Source: an uncultured Prevotella sp. (GTDB lineage Bacteria > Bacteroidota > Bacteroidia > Bacteroidales > Bacteroidaceae). From it: a stretch of DNA of 64,000 nucleotides. Of the stretch, positions 43,718 to 53,841 are shown in pieces (within the stretch, counting starts at the first letter, position 1; the number at the start of each line of letters is the position of its first letter). The translations under genes were made by a program, and so were the position numbers. The notes under the pieces were generated by a model. That model saw nothing but the letters and a program-made list of their open reading frames with translations, was not told the DNA's origin and did no database searches. The stretch is taken from assembly GCF_946407605.1 (NCBI RefSeq), contig NZ_CAMJOS010000003.1, positions 124,001 through 188,000 of the forward strand, in the 5' to 3' direction.

Positions 43718-45248
43718 TAAGGAATCGGTATCAAGAAATAACCAACTTATAGCAAAGAACACTATGTTACTTACTATAAGAATGGTAGTCGTTTTAGCAA
43801 TAGGGCTTTACACATCGCGTGTAATACTCCAAGTATTAGGGGTAGAGGACTATGGAATATATAATGTGGTAGGCGGCTTCGTGACGATGTTTGCTTTTAT
43901 AAATACCTCTATGAATAATGGTATACAAAGGTATTATAATTTTGAATTAGGTAAGAATGGTGTAGAAGGTGCTCGTAAAGTCTATCACTGTGCATTAGTT
44001 ACTCAAATTACTATAGCAATAATAGTAACTATAGCTATTGAAACTTTTGGGCTCTGGTATCTTCACAATAAACTAGTAATACCGCCAGATCGTTTTGATG
44101 CTGCGCGGTATATATTCCAGTTTTCGGTAGTTTCAATACTTTTCACAGTGATAAACGTCCCATATAGTGCAGCTATCACAGCACATGAAAAGATGGATTA
44201 TTATGCAATAGTAAGTATTGTTGATGTTTTCTTGAAATTGATTATAGTACTAGTTTTACCCCTTTTTAATGCGGATTCACTAATTGTTTATGGTTTCTTG
44301 ATAATAATTATAAGCGCGTTAGATTTTCTATTGTATTATATATACGCAAAGAATCATTTCTTGGAACTAAAAGGACGAATTGTAGTTGATAGGGAGTTAT
44401 TGAAGAATATGCTTTCTTTTTCCGGTTGGAATTTATTTGGATCATTTGGTGGGGTTATGAAAGAGCAGGGATTAAATTTACTTCTTAATGCTTTTTTTGG
44501 TCCAGTCGTTAATGCTGCTCGAGGTATTGCATATCAAGTATTAAATGGCGTGCAGAGTTTTATTGGTAACATAACGACCGCATCACGACCTCAATTGACA
44601 CAATCTTATGCGCAGGGAAATCTGCGTAGGACTTTTAATATAATGTATAGCATGAGCAAAATGTGTTATATATCAGTTTTTATTTTTGCGTTGCCTGTAA
44701 TGTTGGAAGCAGAATCATTGCTACATCTTTGGCTGGGAGCCAATGTCCCAGAACACACATCGGCATTTGTTGTTTTGATAGTTGGTGCTTCGCTTATTCA
44801 CGTTTTTACCCCTCCTACATCTTTCGTAGTGCATGCAACAGGAAAAATGAGAAAGTATCAAACTATAACTACATTGTTTAGTCTGTTTCTCTTACCCGTA
44901 GCATATGTTTTTTTGAAGCATGGTTCTTCTGCTGAAATAGTATTTGTTCTTTATTTTATTTTTATGTTATTAGGACAAGGTTTGTGCCTTATAATACTAC
45001 GTTCAATAGTGGAGTTTTCTATAAGAGAATACATTGAACAGGTTATTTGGCCGTGTTTCTTGCTTAGTATTGCGGCCTGCGCCTTACCAATAGGATTGCA
45101 TATTATAATGGCCCAGTCATATTTGCGTTTATTTGTTGTGTCTGTAGTCGGTGGCATTTGCGTTATTGTTTCTTCATTCTATCTAGGAATGAATGTGTCT
45201 GAAAGATCACTTATCACTGATTTTATTAAAAAGAAGATTTTAAAGTAA
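43707..45248 (+). CDS. Wzx-type repeat-unit flippase
   Basis: 513 residues with ~12-14 hydrophobic segments. The start (NTMLLTIRMVVVLAIGLYTSRVILQVLGVEDYGIYNVVGG) is typical of the MOP/PST flippase family in Bacteroidetes capsule loci. It moves lipid-linked repeat units across the inner membrane. AT-rich. Confidence 0.9.
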   Translation: MTINKESVSRNNQLIAKNTMLLTIRMVVVLAIGLYTSRVILQVLGVEDYGIYNVVGGFVTMFAFINTSMNNGIQRYYNFELGKNGVEGARKVYHCALVTQITIAIIVTIAIETFGLWYLHNKLVIPPDRFDAARYIFQFSVVSILFTVINVPYSAAITAHEKMDYYAIVSIVDVFLKLIIVLVLPLFNADSLIVYGFLIIIISALDFLLYYIYAKNHFLELKGRIVVDRELLKNMLSFSGWNLFGSFGGVMKEQGLNLLLNAFFGPVVNAARGIAYQVLNGVQSFIGNITTASRPQLTQSYAQGNLRRTFNIMYSMSKMCYISVFIFALPVMLEAESLLHLWLGANVPEHTSAFVVLIVGASLIHVFTPPTSFVVHATGKMRKYQTITTLFSLFLLPVAYVFLKHGSSAEIVFVLYFIFMLLGQGLCLIILRSIVEFSIREYIEQVIWPCFLLSIAACALPIGLHIIMAQSYLRLFVVSVVGGICVIVSSFYLGMNVSERSLITDFIKKKILK

Positions 45249-46283
45249 ATGGGAGTTCTTGTAACAGTTGCTATAGCTTCATATAATAATTCGCCTTATA
45301 TAGAAAGGTGTCTGGAGTCTGTAATAGGACAGACTTATAATAATATAGAGATTCTGATTGTTGATGATGGCTCCAAAGACGACTCTTTAGGCAAGATTGA
45401 GAAATATAGATCGAATAAACGTGTTCATATTGTAACAAAAGAGAATGGCGGTTTGAGTAGCGTTAGGCAGTTGTGTCTGGAGTTGGCGAAAGGTGAGTAT
45501 ATCAGTTTTATTGATGCAGATGATTATCTTAGTCCGGGTTACGTTGAGTCGATGATTCTTAAAATGCAAAAAGATGACTCTGATATCTGTGTGTGTGGAA
45601 CTCGCTTTGAGACTGCTGATGGGGTATATTTAAAGGACGTGTCATCCTTTTGGGAAAGCAAAGAATCTTCTTTGCCTTATGTGACGACTCCATCGTTCTT
45701 GTCTGGTTACAATAGTAAGGATTTTCTAAAGTTGCATTTAAGTGACTCTTGGAATAAAATGTATAAAGTCTCTACTATTCGCCGTTGTAGGGTAAAGTTT
45801 AATATGCCTAAAGGTTTGAATGGAAGTGATTCTCTATTTAATATGTTATTGGCTTTACATGAGTTAACTTATTCGATTGTCTCAAATGAAGGTTATATTC
45901 ATGTGATCTACTCCAGTTCTGCAGTACATCGAAAATGTAAAAATTTGAAAGAATCTTATAGGTTTATAATAGACGCGATGGTAAGTGAAGCAAATAAAAT
46001 TGGAAAATTTGAATCTTTAAAATATATGATTTCCAGAAACTGGTATCTTTTTCAAGAGGATATCTTTTTCGATGAGTATGACACTGTTGACAAATGGTAT
46101 AATCTATTTAGTAAATATAAACTACTAAAATCACGTTTAGTTGACTTTTCAACAAATAGAAATTTGGAAAAGTGTAGCTTGTCTATGGCAGTTTCTCGTT
46201 CTTCTTGGAGTTTCCTATTCCTATTTAAATATTCTCTTTTAATTCTTCCATTTTATATAGCTTTAATGAAACGAATTCGATAA
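45249..46283 (+). CDS. Family 2 glycosyltransferase
   Basis: 344 residues. GT-A motifs: VAIASYNNSPYIERCLESV, ILIVDDGSKD, and FIDADDYLSPGYV with the metal-binding DAD. It transfers one sugar of the repeat unit; donor unknown. It starts 1 bp after the flippase stop. Confidence 0.9.
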   Translation: MGVLVTVAIASYNNSPYIERCLESVIGQTYNNIEILIVDDGSKDDSLGKIEKYRSNKRVHIVTKENGGLSSVRQLCLELAKGEYISFIDADDYLSPGYVESMILKMQKDDSDICVCGTRFETADGVYLKDVSSFWESKESSLPYVTTPSFLSGYNSKDFLKLHLSDSWNKMYKVSTIRRCRVKFNMPKGLNGSDSLFNMLLALHELTYSIVSNEGYIHVIYSSSAVHRKCKNLKESYRFIIDAMVSEANKIGKFESLKYMISRNWYLFQEDIFFDEYDTVDKWYNLFSKYKLLKSRLVDFSTNRNLEKCSLSMAVSRSSWSFLFLFKYSLLILPFYIALMKRIR

Positions 46284-46321
46284 TTTGTACTTTTATATAA
46301 TAAATATATTCTGGAGATATT

Positions 46322-47545
46322 ATGAAGTCAGGCAATACTGTTACTAGTTTTTTCACTATCATTATTCTTTATTTATATATTTATAATCCTATTCCACGTT
46401 GGACTGGTATAGGATTTGGGGCTTTGTTTATGGTTATTTCATTAGTATATGTTTTGTTTTATAAAAAAGAGTTTATAAGGTATTTACGTTATTATAAAAC
46501 TGCGCTGATACTAAGTTTAATAATGATTCCATATGTTTATTTAGTTATTAATATTAATGGGAAGTCCGATTATCAAGTAGTGGTGGATTTAATAATCTGG
46601 GTAATTTTTTCTACTTGCACTCCTTTCTGGTTAATCAAGGTGTTCATTACTAAAGAAAAAAAAATAATTTTTTGGGACAAAATATTATTAGTAGGTTTTA
46701 TTGCTTCTCTTTTCTCATGTATTGCACTTTTTGTTCCTTCTTTTAACTCATTGCTTAGGGAAATTCAAATAGATATAACAGGAGGTCATTCTGAAGAGCA
46801 AATTGGTTTTAGGTTTTATGGCTTGGCAATAAATTTGTCTAGTGCTTATGGTTATGTTCAAGGATTATTAGCTTCTTTATGTCTTTTAAAATTAGATAAA
46901 AGTCACAAAAAATACGCTTTATATTTTATAACGTTAACATTATCAGTGATAGTAAACGCCCGTACAGGATTATTTCCTATTGTCATAACACTTGTATACC
47001 TCACTATAAGATCAATTGTGAAGCTTAGTTTTATTCAATTATCAAAAATAGTAATAGGTGGTCTATTTGCTTTTTATATAGGAGTTGTATTAATTAGATA
47101 TTTACCAGGAGTTTATGATTTTGTAATGGATTTTTTTGACCAAATATCTGATATGTCAGAGAAAGGTGGTTTAGAAGATTCTGCATATGTTAGAATGATC
47201 CAATATCCATCTACTTTAGAAGGACTACTATTCGGTGAAGGGCATTCTTTATATGGTATCGGTGCAAGAGATTCCTCTGATATTGGTTATGTTAATCAGA
47301 TCTTCCTTGGTGGGCTTGTATTTGCAGGTCTTTTACTAATATATGAGTTCGTTATTTTTAAGAGTATTTTAAAATGGTCGAGGGACAAAGTATTTTCTAC
47401 AATTTTCTTCGTGTCAATTTTGGTGTTTAACTATAAAGGTGTTAACTTTTATGCAGGTGCGGCTTATATTAAGTTGTATATGCTTTATTATTTTGTCCTA
47501 TTGTATAATAAATTGCATATGCGGTCAAATATTTTTCAGGTATAG
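46322..47545 (+). CDS. Wzy-like O-antigen/capsule polymerase
   Basis: 407 residues, ~10-11 membrane segments, with a large loop (~290-330) after NARTGLFPIVIT, as in Wzy polymerases. It has little sequence conservation, as expected. It joins flipped repeat units in the periplasm. The most AT-rich gene of the locus. Confidence 0.78.
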   Translation: MKSGNTVTSFFTIIILYLYIYNPIPRWTGIGFGALFMVISLVYVLFYKKEFIRYLRYYKTALILSLIMIPYVYLVININGKSDYQVVVDLIIWVIFSTCTPFWLIKVFITKEKKIIFWDKILLVGFIASLFSCIALFVPSFNSLLREIQIDITGGHSEEQIGFRFYGLAINLSSAYGYVQGLLASLCLLKLDKSHKKYALYFITLTLSVIVNARTGLFPIVITLVYLTIRSIVKLSFIQLSKIVIGGLFAFYIGVVLIRYLPGVYDFVMDFFDQISDMSEKGGLEDSAYVRMIQYPSTLEGLLFGEGHSLYGIGARDSSDIGYVNQIFLGGLVFAGLLLIYEFVIFKSILKWSRDKVFSTIFFVSILVFNYKGVNFYAGAAYIKLYMLYYFVLLYNKLHMRSNIFQV

Positions 47546-47577
47546 CTTTTGCAGTGTAAACTTTTTATCTTTGAGAC

Positions 47578-48792
47578 ATGAAACCATTATTTGTTAGTAG
47601 AGAGTTCTTAGTAGACAAATCTCCAACGGGGGAATGCTTGCGCTCCTTTGTTAATGAATTAAGAAAGAATGCATGGAATCCTAAAGTATATTGTTCCGAT
47701 ATACAGCCACAGAAAAATAATAGGGTGTTAATTAATGAAAAAATTGTTCACGAATCGATATTCCCGAAATATCTTGCAGCAGCCATCCGCAGATTATTAA
47801 TACCAGATCTGACATGGTTGCCTGGATATGAGTGGTGGTCTTGGGGGAAGAGGTGTAAAAATCAAATACTTCAAGATATAAGAAATGGTGAGCGTTTTGA
47901 TTACCTTCATACTGTCAGTTTCCCATGTGCATGCCATACTGTTGGATTGAAGATTAAGTGTGAAACGAATCTTCCGTGGATTGCTCAGTTCTATGATCCT
48001 TGGGCCGACAACCCATATAGGCCATTTAAAACAGCTTTTTTCAAGAAGATAGATTGGGAGTTAGAGCGTGAAGTGGCTGAAAATGCAGACCTTATTATTC
48101 ATACAAATGAACCAATTGCACAACTCTGGCGTGAAAGATACGGAGATAGTATAGCCAAAAAGATAGTAGTGTTGCCCCTAACAGCATCCTTACCATCAGT
48201 TCCAGTTGTAGAACCAAAACATAAAGATGATGAATTGTTGACAATTTCACATATAGGGAATTTTATGTTAAACAGGACAAGTATACCTTTTATTAAGGCA
48301 GTTTTGATGTTATTCAAAGAATATCCTTATGTGAAAACAAAATTGAAAATTAATTATATAGGACAAGTAACGGATAAAGAAAAAGAACTAATCCGAAACT
48401 ACGGCCTAGCAGACAACTTTAACTTAACAGGTCCAATTCCTCCAGAAGAATGTGAGCCTTTTTATCAGCAGACGGATGTATTTCTTGCCATAGATGGTGT
48501 GAATAAAAATAATATCTTCTTCCCTTCTAAAATTCTAAAATATTTCTATTACCAAAAACCAATTTTGGGGATAACTCCAACGGGGTCGGTACTTGATGAA
48601 GAGTTGAGAACTGCAGGTCATGCAGTGTTTAATAATGAGGATGTTAATTCTATTAAAGAATATTTATACAAGCTCGTTACAGATTATTCTTCAATAGCCT
48701 ATGATAGAGATTATTGGAAAAGATTCACCCCCATAACCGTGGTTAATGAGTATTACTCTTTAGTGAACAATAAGTTGTTTAAGTCTAAATAA
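47578..48792 (+). CDS. GT4-like glycosyltransferase
   Basis: 404 residues, GT-B fold. IAQFYDPWADNPYRPF in the N-terminal half and NLTGPIPPEECEPFYQQTDVFLAID plus FPSKILKYFYYQKPILG in the C-terminal half are retaining GT-B features. Specificity unknown. Confidence 0.82.
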   Translation: MKPLFVSREFLVDKSPTGECLRSFVNELRKNAWNPKVYCSDIQPQKNNRVLINEKIVHESIFPKYLAAAIRRLLIPDLTWLPGYEWWSWGKRCKNQILQDIRNGERFDYLHTVSFPCACHTVGLKIKCETNLPWIAQFYDPWADNPYRPFKTAFFKKIDWELEREVAENADLIIHTNEPIAQLWRERYGDSIAKKIVVLPLTASLPSVPVVEPKHKDDELLTISHIGNFMLNRTSIPFIKAVLMLFKEYPYVKTKLKINYIGQVTDKEKELIRNYGLADNFNLTGPIPPEECEPFYQQTDVFLAIDGVNKNNIFFPSKILKYFYYQKPILGITPTGSVLDEELRTAGHAVFNNEDVNSIKEYLYKLVTDYSSIAYDRDYWKRFTPITVVNEYYSLVNNKLFKSK

Positions 48793-48805
48793 TAAGCAAT
48801 AATAT

Positions 48806-49636
48806 ATGAAGGTTTCCGTATTGATGGCATCTTATAATTCTAATGAAGAATTGTTGAAAGATGTAATAAAGTCTGTAATAAATCAGACTTTTAGGGATTT
48901 TGAATTTATTATTGTTGACGATGGTTCAAAGAATCCCGTTGAACCTGTTGTTAGGAAGATAAGTGATGATAATCGTATAGTTGTCTATCGAAAGGAAAAT
49001 ACAGGACTTGGATCTTCTCTTACGTATGGTATATCAAAAGCCCAGGGTGAGTATATAGCACGAATCGATGATGATGATTTGATGGCTCATGACCGTCTTG
49101 AAAAACAAGTGGCTTTTCTTGATAATCATCCCGAGGTAAGTTGTGTAGGTTCACACATGAACTTCTATTGCAAAGGTCGTTACATACATTATAGGAAATT
49201 TCCTCTAGAACATGACGGAATTTTGAAAAGTATGTTAAATAGAAAATGGTCAATGGCTCATTCGTCTTTGATGTATAGAAAGGATAGTGTAGTGAAAGCT
49301 GGATGTTATCGTTTGAAAGGAACAGGTGAAGATTTGGATTTGATTTTACAACTTAGTTTGGTGGGGAAACTTGCTAATATTGATGAATATCTTATATACT
49401 ATCATATCAGTTTTGGTAGTCTTTCGTCAACTAATAGTCAATTACCAGGCCACGAATTCGCATTGCAAGAGTTTAAAAAGAGTATTGAATACCCTCGATA
49501 TTCTGCAATAGTTGATAGCTCTTTATCTGCGATAGAAAAGGAAATTAAAGAGAATAAAAAACGTATACTATGGAAACGGTGGGGGGTTATCAAATATCTA
49601 AGTATGTTTGGTAAAAAGTTACCTGTTTTATTATAA
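48806..49636 (+). CDS. Family 2 glycosyltransferase
   Basis: 276 residues. VSVLMASYNSNEELLKDVIKSV, FIIVDDGSKN, and ARIDDDDLMAHDRLEKQ (DDD metal site), with GTGEDLDLILQ as the ED motif. Acts on the repeat unit in the cytosol. Confidence 0.9.
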   Translation: MKVSVLMASYNSNEELLKDVIKSVINQTFRDFEFIIVDDGSKNPVEPVVRKISDDNRIVVYRKENTGLGSSLTYGISKAQGEYIARIDDDDLMAHDRLEKQVAFLDNHPEVSCVGSHMNFYCKGRYIHYRKFPLEHDGILKSMLNRKWSMAHSSLMYRKDSVVKAGCYRLKGTGEDLDLILQLSLVGKLANIDEYLIYYHISFGSLSSTNSQLPGHEFALQEFKKSIEYPRYSAIVDSSLSAIEKEIKENKKRILWKRWGVIKYLSMFGKKLPVLL

Positions 49637-49650
49637 ACATTTGCAAAAAC

Positions 49651-50385
49651 ATGAATATATTTAATATAAAACTTGAGTTTGATCACGATGCTTTCCGAAA
49701 TACAATAGAAAAGTGTGTATCGGAAAAGGGGAAAGGATATGTATGTGTTGTTGATGGTAATGTATTGTCAGTAACATGTAAAGACCCAGAGTACCAGAAG
49801 GTGGTGAAAAATGCTCTTGTAAATACCTGCGATAGTAGCTATATAGCCAAAATGGCAGGTGATATTTATGGTCAGAAATTTGAAGCGTATAACGGTCCAA
49901 GGGTTTTTGAACATTATATAAAGAAACCGTATAAGCAATTGCTTTTAGGGAATACAGAAGAAACATACCAAAAGATAGTCGAGAAGATGAGAGCAGATGG
50001 CGGGAATCCTGAAAATTTGAAATATCAGCCTGTACCATTTGCTAAGGTTGAAGATTTCGATTACGCTGGTATAGCTTCTCAAATCAACGAAATAAAACCA
50101 GATTTGATTTGGGTTTCTTTGGGTGCTCCTAAGCAGGAACGTTTCATGAGTTTGATGCTCCCACACTTAAAACAAGGTGTAATGTTTGGTATTGGTGCAG
50201 CTTTCAACTACTACGTTGGCTCGATTAATGAACCCAAGATGCAAATAGGAGGTCTAAGGTTTATATGGCTACAACGTATCTTTGAAGAGCCCAAGAAACA
50301 AATCAGAAGATGCTGGCATTTCCTGACAGTAATACCTAAGGTGAAGCGTGAGGAAAAGCGAAAATTGAAATCAAAGAAGGCTTAA
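49651..50385 (+). CDS. WecG/TagA/CpsF-family glycosyltransferase (GT26)
   Basis: 244 residues. VSLGAPKQERFM, GIGAAFNYYVG and RFIWLQRIFEEPKK are the GT26 signatures. These enzymes add ManNAcA, ManNAc or related sugars to lipid-linked acceptors. Confidence 0.92.
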   Translation: MNIFNIKLEFDHDAFRNTIEKCVSEKGKGYVCVVDGNVLSVTCKDPEYQKVVKNALVNTCDSSYIAKMAGDIYGQKFEAYNGPRVFEHYIKKPYKQLLLGNTEETYQKIVEKMRADGGNPENLKYQPVPFAKVEDFDYAGIASQINEIKPDLIWVSLGAPKQERFMSLMLPHLKQGVMFGIGAAFNYYVGSINEPKMQIGGLRFIWLQRIFEEPKKQIRRCWHFLTVIPKVKREEKRKLKSKKA

Positions 50386-50386
50386 G

Positions 50387-51517
50387 ATGAACCATATACT
50401 GATAACAGATGTACAATATAGGAAAGAGTTTGATAATGTGTCAATTATCAAAAAACTATTTCCTAATGAACATCTAATATTAGGAACAATAAAGAGCGCA
50501 CTGTTCTGTAAGCTTGCTTACGGACGATGTTCCGTTGAGAAGCTAAGGACTGAAGATGGGAAGGATGCTTTCTTCCATGATTTCAAGATTCTGTTAGAGA
50601 AATACGGACAGGATAAGATTATCTATGTTCCAGGGGAAGAACAAACAACAGATTATGTTGCGGAATACTTAGGACGGTATGTACAAGGAAATGTTGTATG
50701 CCTTTTACCATCTTATTCTATGTACAAGCTGTTCCGCAACAAACGATCATTGAATCATTATTGTTTAGAATATGGTTTCCCTGCTCCCAAAGAATACAAG
50801 GTGGAAGATTTACCTGCCGTAGAATATCCTGTTTTACTTAAACCCGAAATAGGTTCAGGCAGTCATGGCCAATACAGGCTGTACAAGAAAGAAGATTATA
50901 CCGATGAAATTAAGACTGCATTGAGCAAAGAGCCTTATCTTATTCAGGAGTTGTTGCCTAACGGTAAAGAAGTTCAAGGTGGATTCTTCTTGTGCCATAA
51001 AGGAAAGGTAATAGGTGCTTACACACACAAACGTATAAGAACTAGCCCGGAAGAGGGAGGGGTTACGGTACTATCGTGTTTGAATGATAATCCACAATTG
51101 ATAAACCAAGGAATACAACTATTGGAACATGCCGGTTGGGAAGGCTTAATCATGCTGGAGTATATATATGATGATAGAAGTGGCGAGTATAAACTGATAG
51201 AAGCTAATCCTCGTATTTGGGGATCGATTATGCTGTCTGAATATAGTGGCGCAAATCTATTGCAAAACTATATACGCATCTGCCTTGGGCTACCGATAGA
51301 GAAAATACAGATGAAAAAGGAAGCTTTTATCAGATGGTTCTTTCCTGTAGACTTACTGAATTGGATAAAGAAGAAAGGGAAGATCAAAGACTTCTGGAAC
51401 TTCAAAAATACCTGTGTTATTAACTGGACGTATGCACGAAAGGATAGAGCTTTGCTATTTATTCTGATGTCGGTATTCAATATGCATAACCTGAAGAATT
51501 TGTTTGGAAGAGCATGA
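50387..51517 (+). CDS. ATP-grasp domain enzyme
   Basis: 376 residues. ATP-grasp features: YPVLLKPEIGSGSHGQYR, LIQELLPNGKEVQGG and metal-binding EYIYDDRSGEYKLIEANPRIWGS. Such enzymes ligate carboxylates with amines; here it may amidate a sugar acid or add an amino acid to the capsule (inference). Overlaps the HAD gene by 4 bp. Confidence 0.85.
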   Translation: MNHILITDVQYRKEFDNVSIIKKLFPNEHLILGTIKSALFCKLAYGRCSVEKLRTEDGKDAFFHDFKILLEKYGQDKIIYVPGEEQTTDYVAEYLGRYVQGNVVCLLPSYSMYKLFRNKRSLNHYCLEYGFPAPKEYKVEDLPAVEYPVLLKPEIGSGSHGQYRLYKKEDYTDEIKTALSKEPYLIQELLPNGKEVQGGFFLCHKGKVIGAYTHKRIRTSPEEGGVTVLSCLNDNPQLINQGIQLLEHAGWEGLIMLEYIYDDRSGEYKLIEANPRIWGSIMLSEYSGANLLQNYIRICLGLPIEKIQMKKEAFIRWFFPVDLLNWIKKKGKIKDFWNFKNTCVINWTYARKDRALLFILMSVFNMHNLKNLFGRA

Positions 51518-52089
51518 GCAAGATTGTAGTTTACGACTTTGATGGGACGCTCTCGTATGGTGATAGTATGGAGGAGTTGTTTAACTCTGAAATGCAGGGG
51601 ATAAAGTCTCTATATAGATGCTATTATTATTTCCTGAAAGTATTGTCAAAGCTAAAACTGAGTACCGTCAAAAGTGAAAAGGAGAAGATGATCAAGCTAC
51701 TTTTCCATTCTGATGAAAGAGCGTTTCGTGAAGCATGCATGGAGCAAGCAAATAATTATAAGTTTTCTCCTATTATGGAGAAGCTAAAAAAGGATGTATC
51801 AGAAGGCAATCGTGTAATAGTTTTGTCTGCATCTTCGGAATGCTTCTTGCAAACTGTTTTCAGTGGTTTAGATGTGGAAATACTTGGTACCACATTCAAT
51901 TGTAAAGGAGGAAAGATAAAGGGCATTAAACAGCATCCGTTCTATCATGAAAAGGTTGATACACTTGTCGGTTATGGGATTCCTGTAGTGGATGAGGCAT
52001 ACTTTGATAGCAAGTGGGATGAGTGCTTAAAACCTATATGCCGTAAGTGGTATAAGGTAAAGCAAGGCGTTATTATCGAAGAAAAATAA
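51514..52089 (+). CDS. HAD-IB-type phosphatase
   Basis: 191 residues. Motif I DFDGTLSYGDS (nucleophile Asp), motif II VLSAS and the Lys of motif III are visible, whereas the usual GDSxxD motif IV is replaced by VVDEAYFDSKWDE. Probably dephosphorylates a sugar or amino-alcohol phosphate for the locus. Confidence 0.75.
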   Translation: MSKIVVYDFDGTLSYGDSMEELFNSEMQGIKSLYRCYYYFLKVLSKLKLSTVKSEKEKMIKLLFHSDERAFREACMEQANNYKFSPIMEKLKKDVSEGNRVIVLSASSECFLQTVFSGLDVEILGTTFNCKGGKIKGIKQHPFYHEKVDTLVGYGIPVVDEAYFDSKWDECLKPICRKWYKVKQGVIIEEK

Positions 52090-52094
52090 TTGAT

Positions 52095-52949
52095 ATGAAT
52101 ATATTGGTAACTGGATCTGCCGGAATGATTGGCAGTTATGTGGTTAAAGGCCTAATTGAGAAAGGTCATACTGTTATTGGTGTAGATCGAATAGCAAGAG
52201 ATATAACCCTCCAAGGGCTTACTCAAATTATTCTGGATTTATCATCAAAAGAAGGAATCCTGCAGTTATTTGATGATAAGAAGATTGATCGTGTGATTCA
52301 TCTGGCTGCTTTGGCACATACTAAGGGAGTGAAAGATGTTTCATGGGAAGCATTCAAGTTGGTGAATGTTGATTGTGCAGAAAACCTCTTTGAGGCTTGC
52401 GCAAAGCATAATGTACCTGTACTATTCATCAGTACTGTAGATGCCATTGGAATGGTGAAGGGTTTAATCACACCCGAAACGGAGTTGAATCCTATATCCA
52501 ACTACGGTAAAAGTAAGGCAATGGCAGAAGGACGATTGAAGGATATTTGTAAGGTGTGGAATATCTATCGTTTCTCACCCGTATATACGCCAGAAGTGAA
52601 ACGTGATATAGAAAAGCGCTATTATCTGAAATACCCTAATTGGGCTTATAAGATTGGCAAGGGTGGCCAGTTTGAGGTGCTGAATGTCACAGGTGCTGTT
52701 GCTGCTATGGTGGATTGGGTGGACAAGAAGGTGGATAATACTATCCATGTGATTAAAGACCCAGAACTACTTGACATCAACGACCTAATTAAGGCAGAAA
52801 AAGCTCAGGGTAGAGCAAAGCACGTGCTATGGTTCCCGAAGTGGATGGTACAGTGTGGTTATTACGTGATTAAACTCGTATTTGGTAAGAGTAATAAGAC
52901 ATATTTAGTGTTCAAGGCTTTGTGGCCGTTCCGTACAGTGGATAATTAA
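52095..52949 (+). CDS. SDR nucleotide-sugar epimerase/reductase
   Basis: 284 residues. TGSAGMIGSYVVKGL loop, VIHLAALAHTKGV, and YGKSKAMAE with YxxxK. It sits directly before the initiating sugar transferase, an arrangement common for a 4-reductase that makes the first sugar's donor (such as UDP-QuiNAc); the exact reaction is not determined. Confidence 0.82.
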   Translation: MNILVTGSAGMIGSYVVKGLIEKGHTVIGVDRIARDITLQGLTQIILDLSSKEGILQLFDDKKIDRVIHLAALAHTKGVKDVSWEAFKLVNVDCAENLFEACAKHNVPVLFISTVDAIGMVKGLITPETELNPISNYGKSKAMAEGRLKDICKVWNIYRFSPVYTPEVKRDIEKRYYLKYPNWAYKIGKGGQFEVLNVTGAVAAMVDWVDKKVDNTIHVIKDPELLDINDLIKAEKAQGRAKHVLWFPKWMVQCGYYVIKLVFGKSNKTYLVFKALWPFRTVDN

Positions 52950-52966
52950 AGAGTTTAAGAGTAATT

Positions 52967-53638
52967 ATGTATCAGATAATTAAGAGAATTTTCGATTTCA
53001 TTTGTGCGTTTATTGCACTTGTGGCTCTGTCGCCAGTATTTCTGTTTACAATTATTGGAATTCTGATTAGTGACTGGGGCCCTATATTCTATAAGGCTAA
53101 TCGTATTGGTAAGGGGAACAAACCATTCAAGATGTATAAGTTCAGGTCGATGAAAGTACTGAAAGCACCTAAGAAGGGTGCTGAGGCAAGCTTGAGACCT
53201 GATGAAGATCGTATATTCCCGTTTGGACATTTCATCCGTAAGGCTAAGATAGATGAACTGCCACAATTGATTAACATCCTGAATGGTAGTATGTCAATTA
53301 TTGGCCCTCGTCCTGTAGCAGAAGACCAATTTGATATGTTCCGTTATGGCAAGTGGAATGAGGCTGCCAAGGTTCCGGTGGGATTGAGCGGTCCAGCAGC
53401 ATTGTATGACTATATCTATGGTGACCAGTTCACTGACGAAAAAGAATATATGGAAAAGGTATATCCTACACGTAGAGAATTGGAATATACATACGTACAG
53501 AAAGCGGGCATCTTCTATGATTTGAAGATGATTATATATACTGTGATTTGTATCATGTATGCGCTTGTAGGTAAGGAGTGTACATGGATATTGAATGAGC
53601 TCAAAGCTGATGCTGCAAGCTCAATTCAAGAGGGATAA
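52967..53638 (+). CDS. Initiating sugar-phosphate transferase (PglC/WcaJ type)
   Basis: 223 residues: one N-terminal hydrophobic segment (FDFICAFIALVALSPVFLFT), then the catalytic domain with MYKFRSMK, KAKIDELPQLINILNGSMSIIGPRP. It transfers a sugar phosphate to undecaprenyl phosphate, starting repeat-unit assembly at the inner membrane. Confidence 0.93.
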   Translation: MYQIIKRIFDFICAFIALVALSPVFLFTIIGILISDWGPIFYKANRIGKGNKPFKMYKFRSMKVLKAPKKGAEASLRPDEDRIFPFGHFIRKAKIDELPQLINILNGSMSIIGPRPVAEDQFDMFRYGKWNEAAKVPVGLSGPAALYDYIYGDQFTDEKEYMEKVYPTRRELEYTYVQKAGIFYDLKMIIYTVICIMYALVGKECTWILNELKADAASSIQEG

Positions 53639-53639
53639 A

Positions 53640-53792
53640 ATGGAAACGAAAGAAGTATTTCTGACATTAGTTAGGTTAGGGATAGGTCATAAAGGAGGTA
53701 AACTTTCTGGCAAAGTAGATTGGATGGCAATACAAGCCCATGCTGAGAGTCTGATGAGCGGATTCTGGAGCGGAGAAAAAACCATTTGTTGA
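53640..53792 (+). pseudogene. N-terminal remnant of an NTP_transf_5-like protein
   Basis: 50 residues from ATG 53640 (METKEVFLTLVRLGIG...). The pattern FLxLVRxG near the start, followed by VDWMAI, parallels the nucleotidyltransferase at 56278 (FLELVRAGLWE...VDYDEIM). The catalytic region is absent. The two related sequences flank gmd and fcl. Confidence 0.5.
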
Positions 53793-53841
53793 AACCAGCT
53801 TCGATATAGATATGATTATAATTTGAAATAAATAATTTATA

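Noticed and set aside
36464..45248. Insertion sequence explaining the AT-rich capsule centre
   Set aside because: No transposase, terminal inverted repeats or target duplications were seen; exchange by homologous recombination is simpler.
47566..47573. TATCTTTG promoter before the glycosyltransferase at 47578
   Set aside because: It ends only 4 bp before the ATG, so transcription would start inside the gene; more likely chance in AT-rich DNA.
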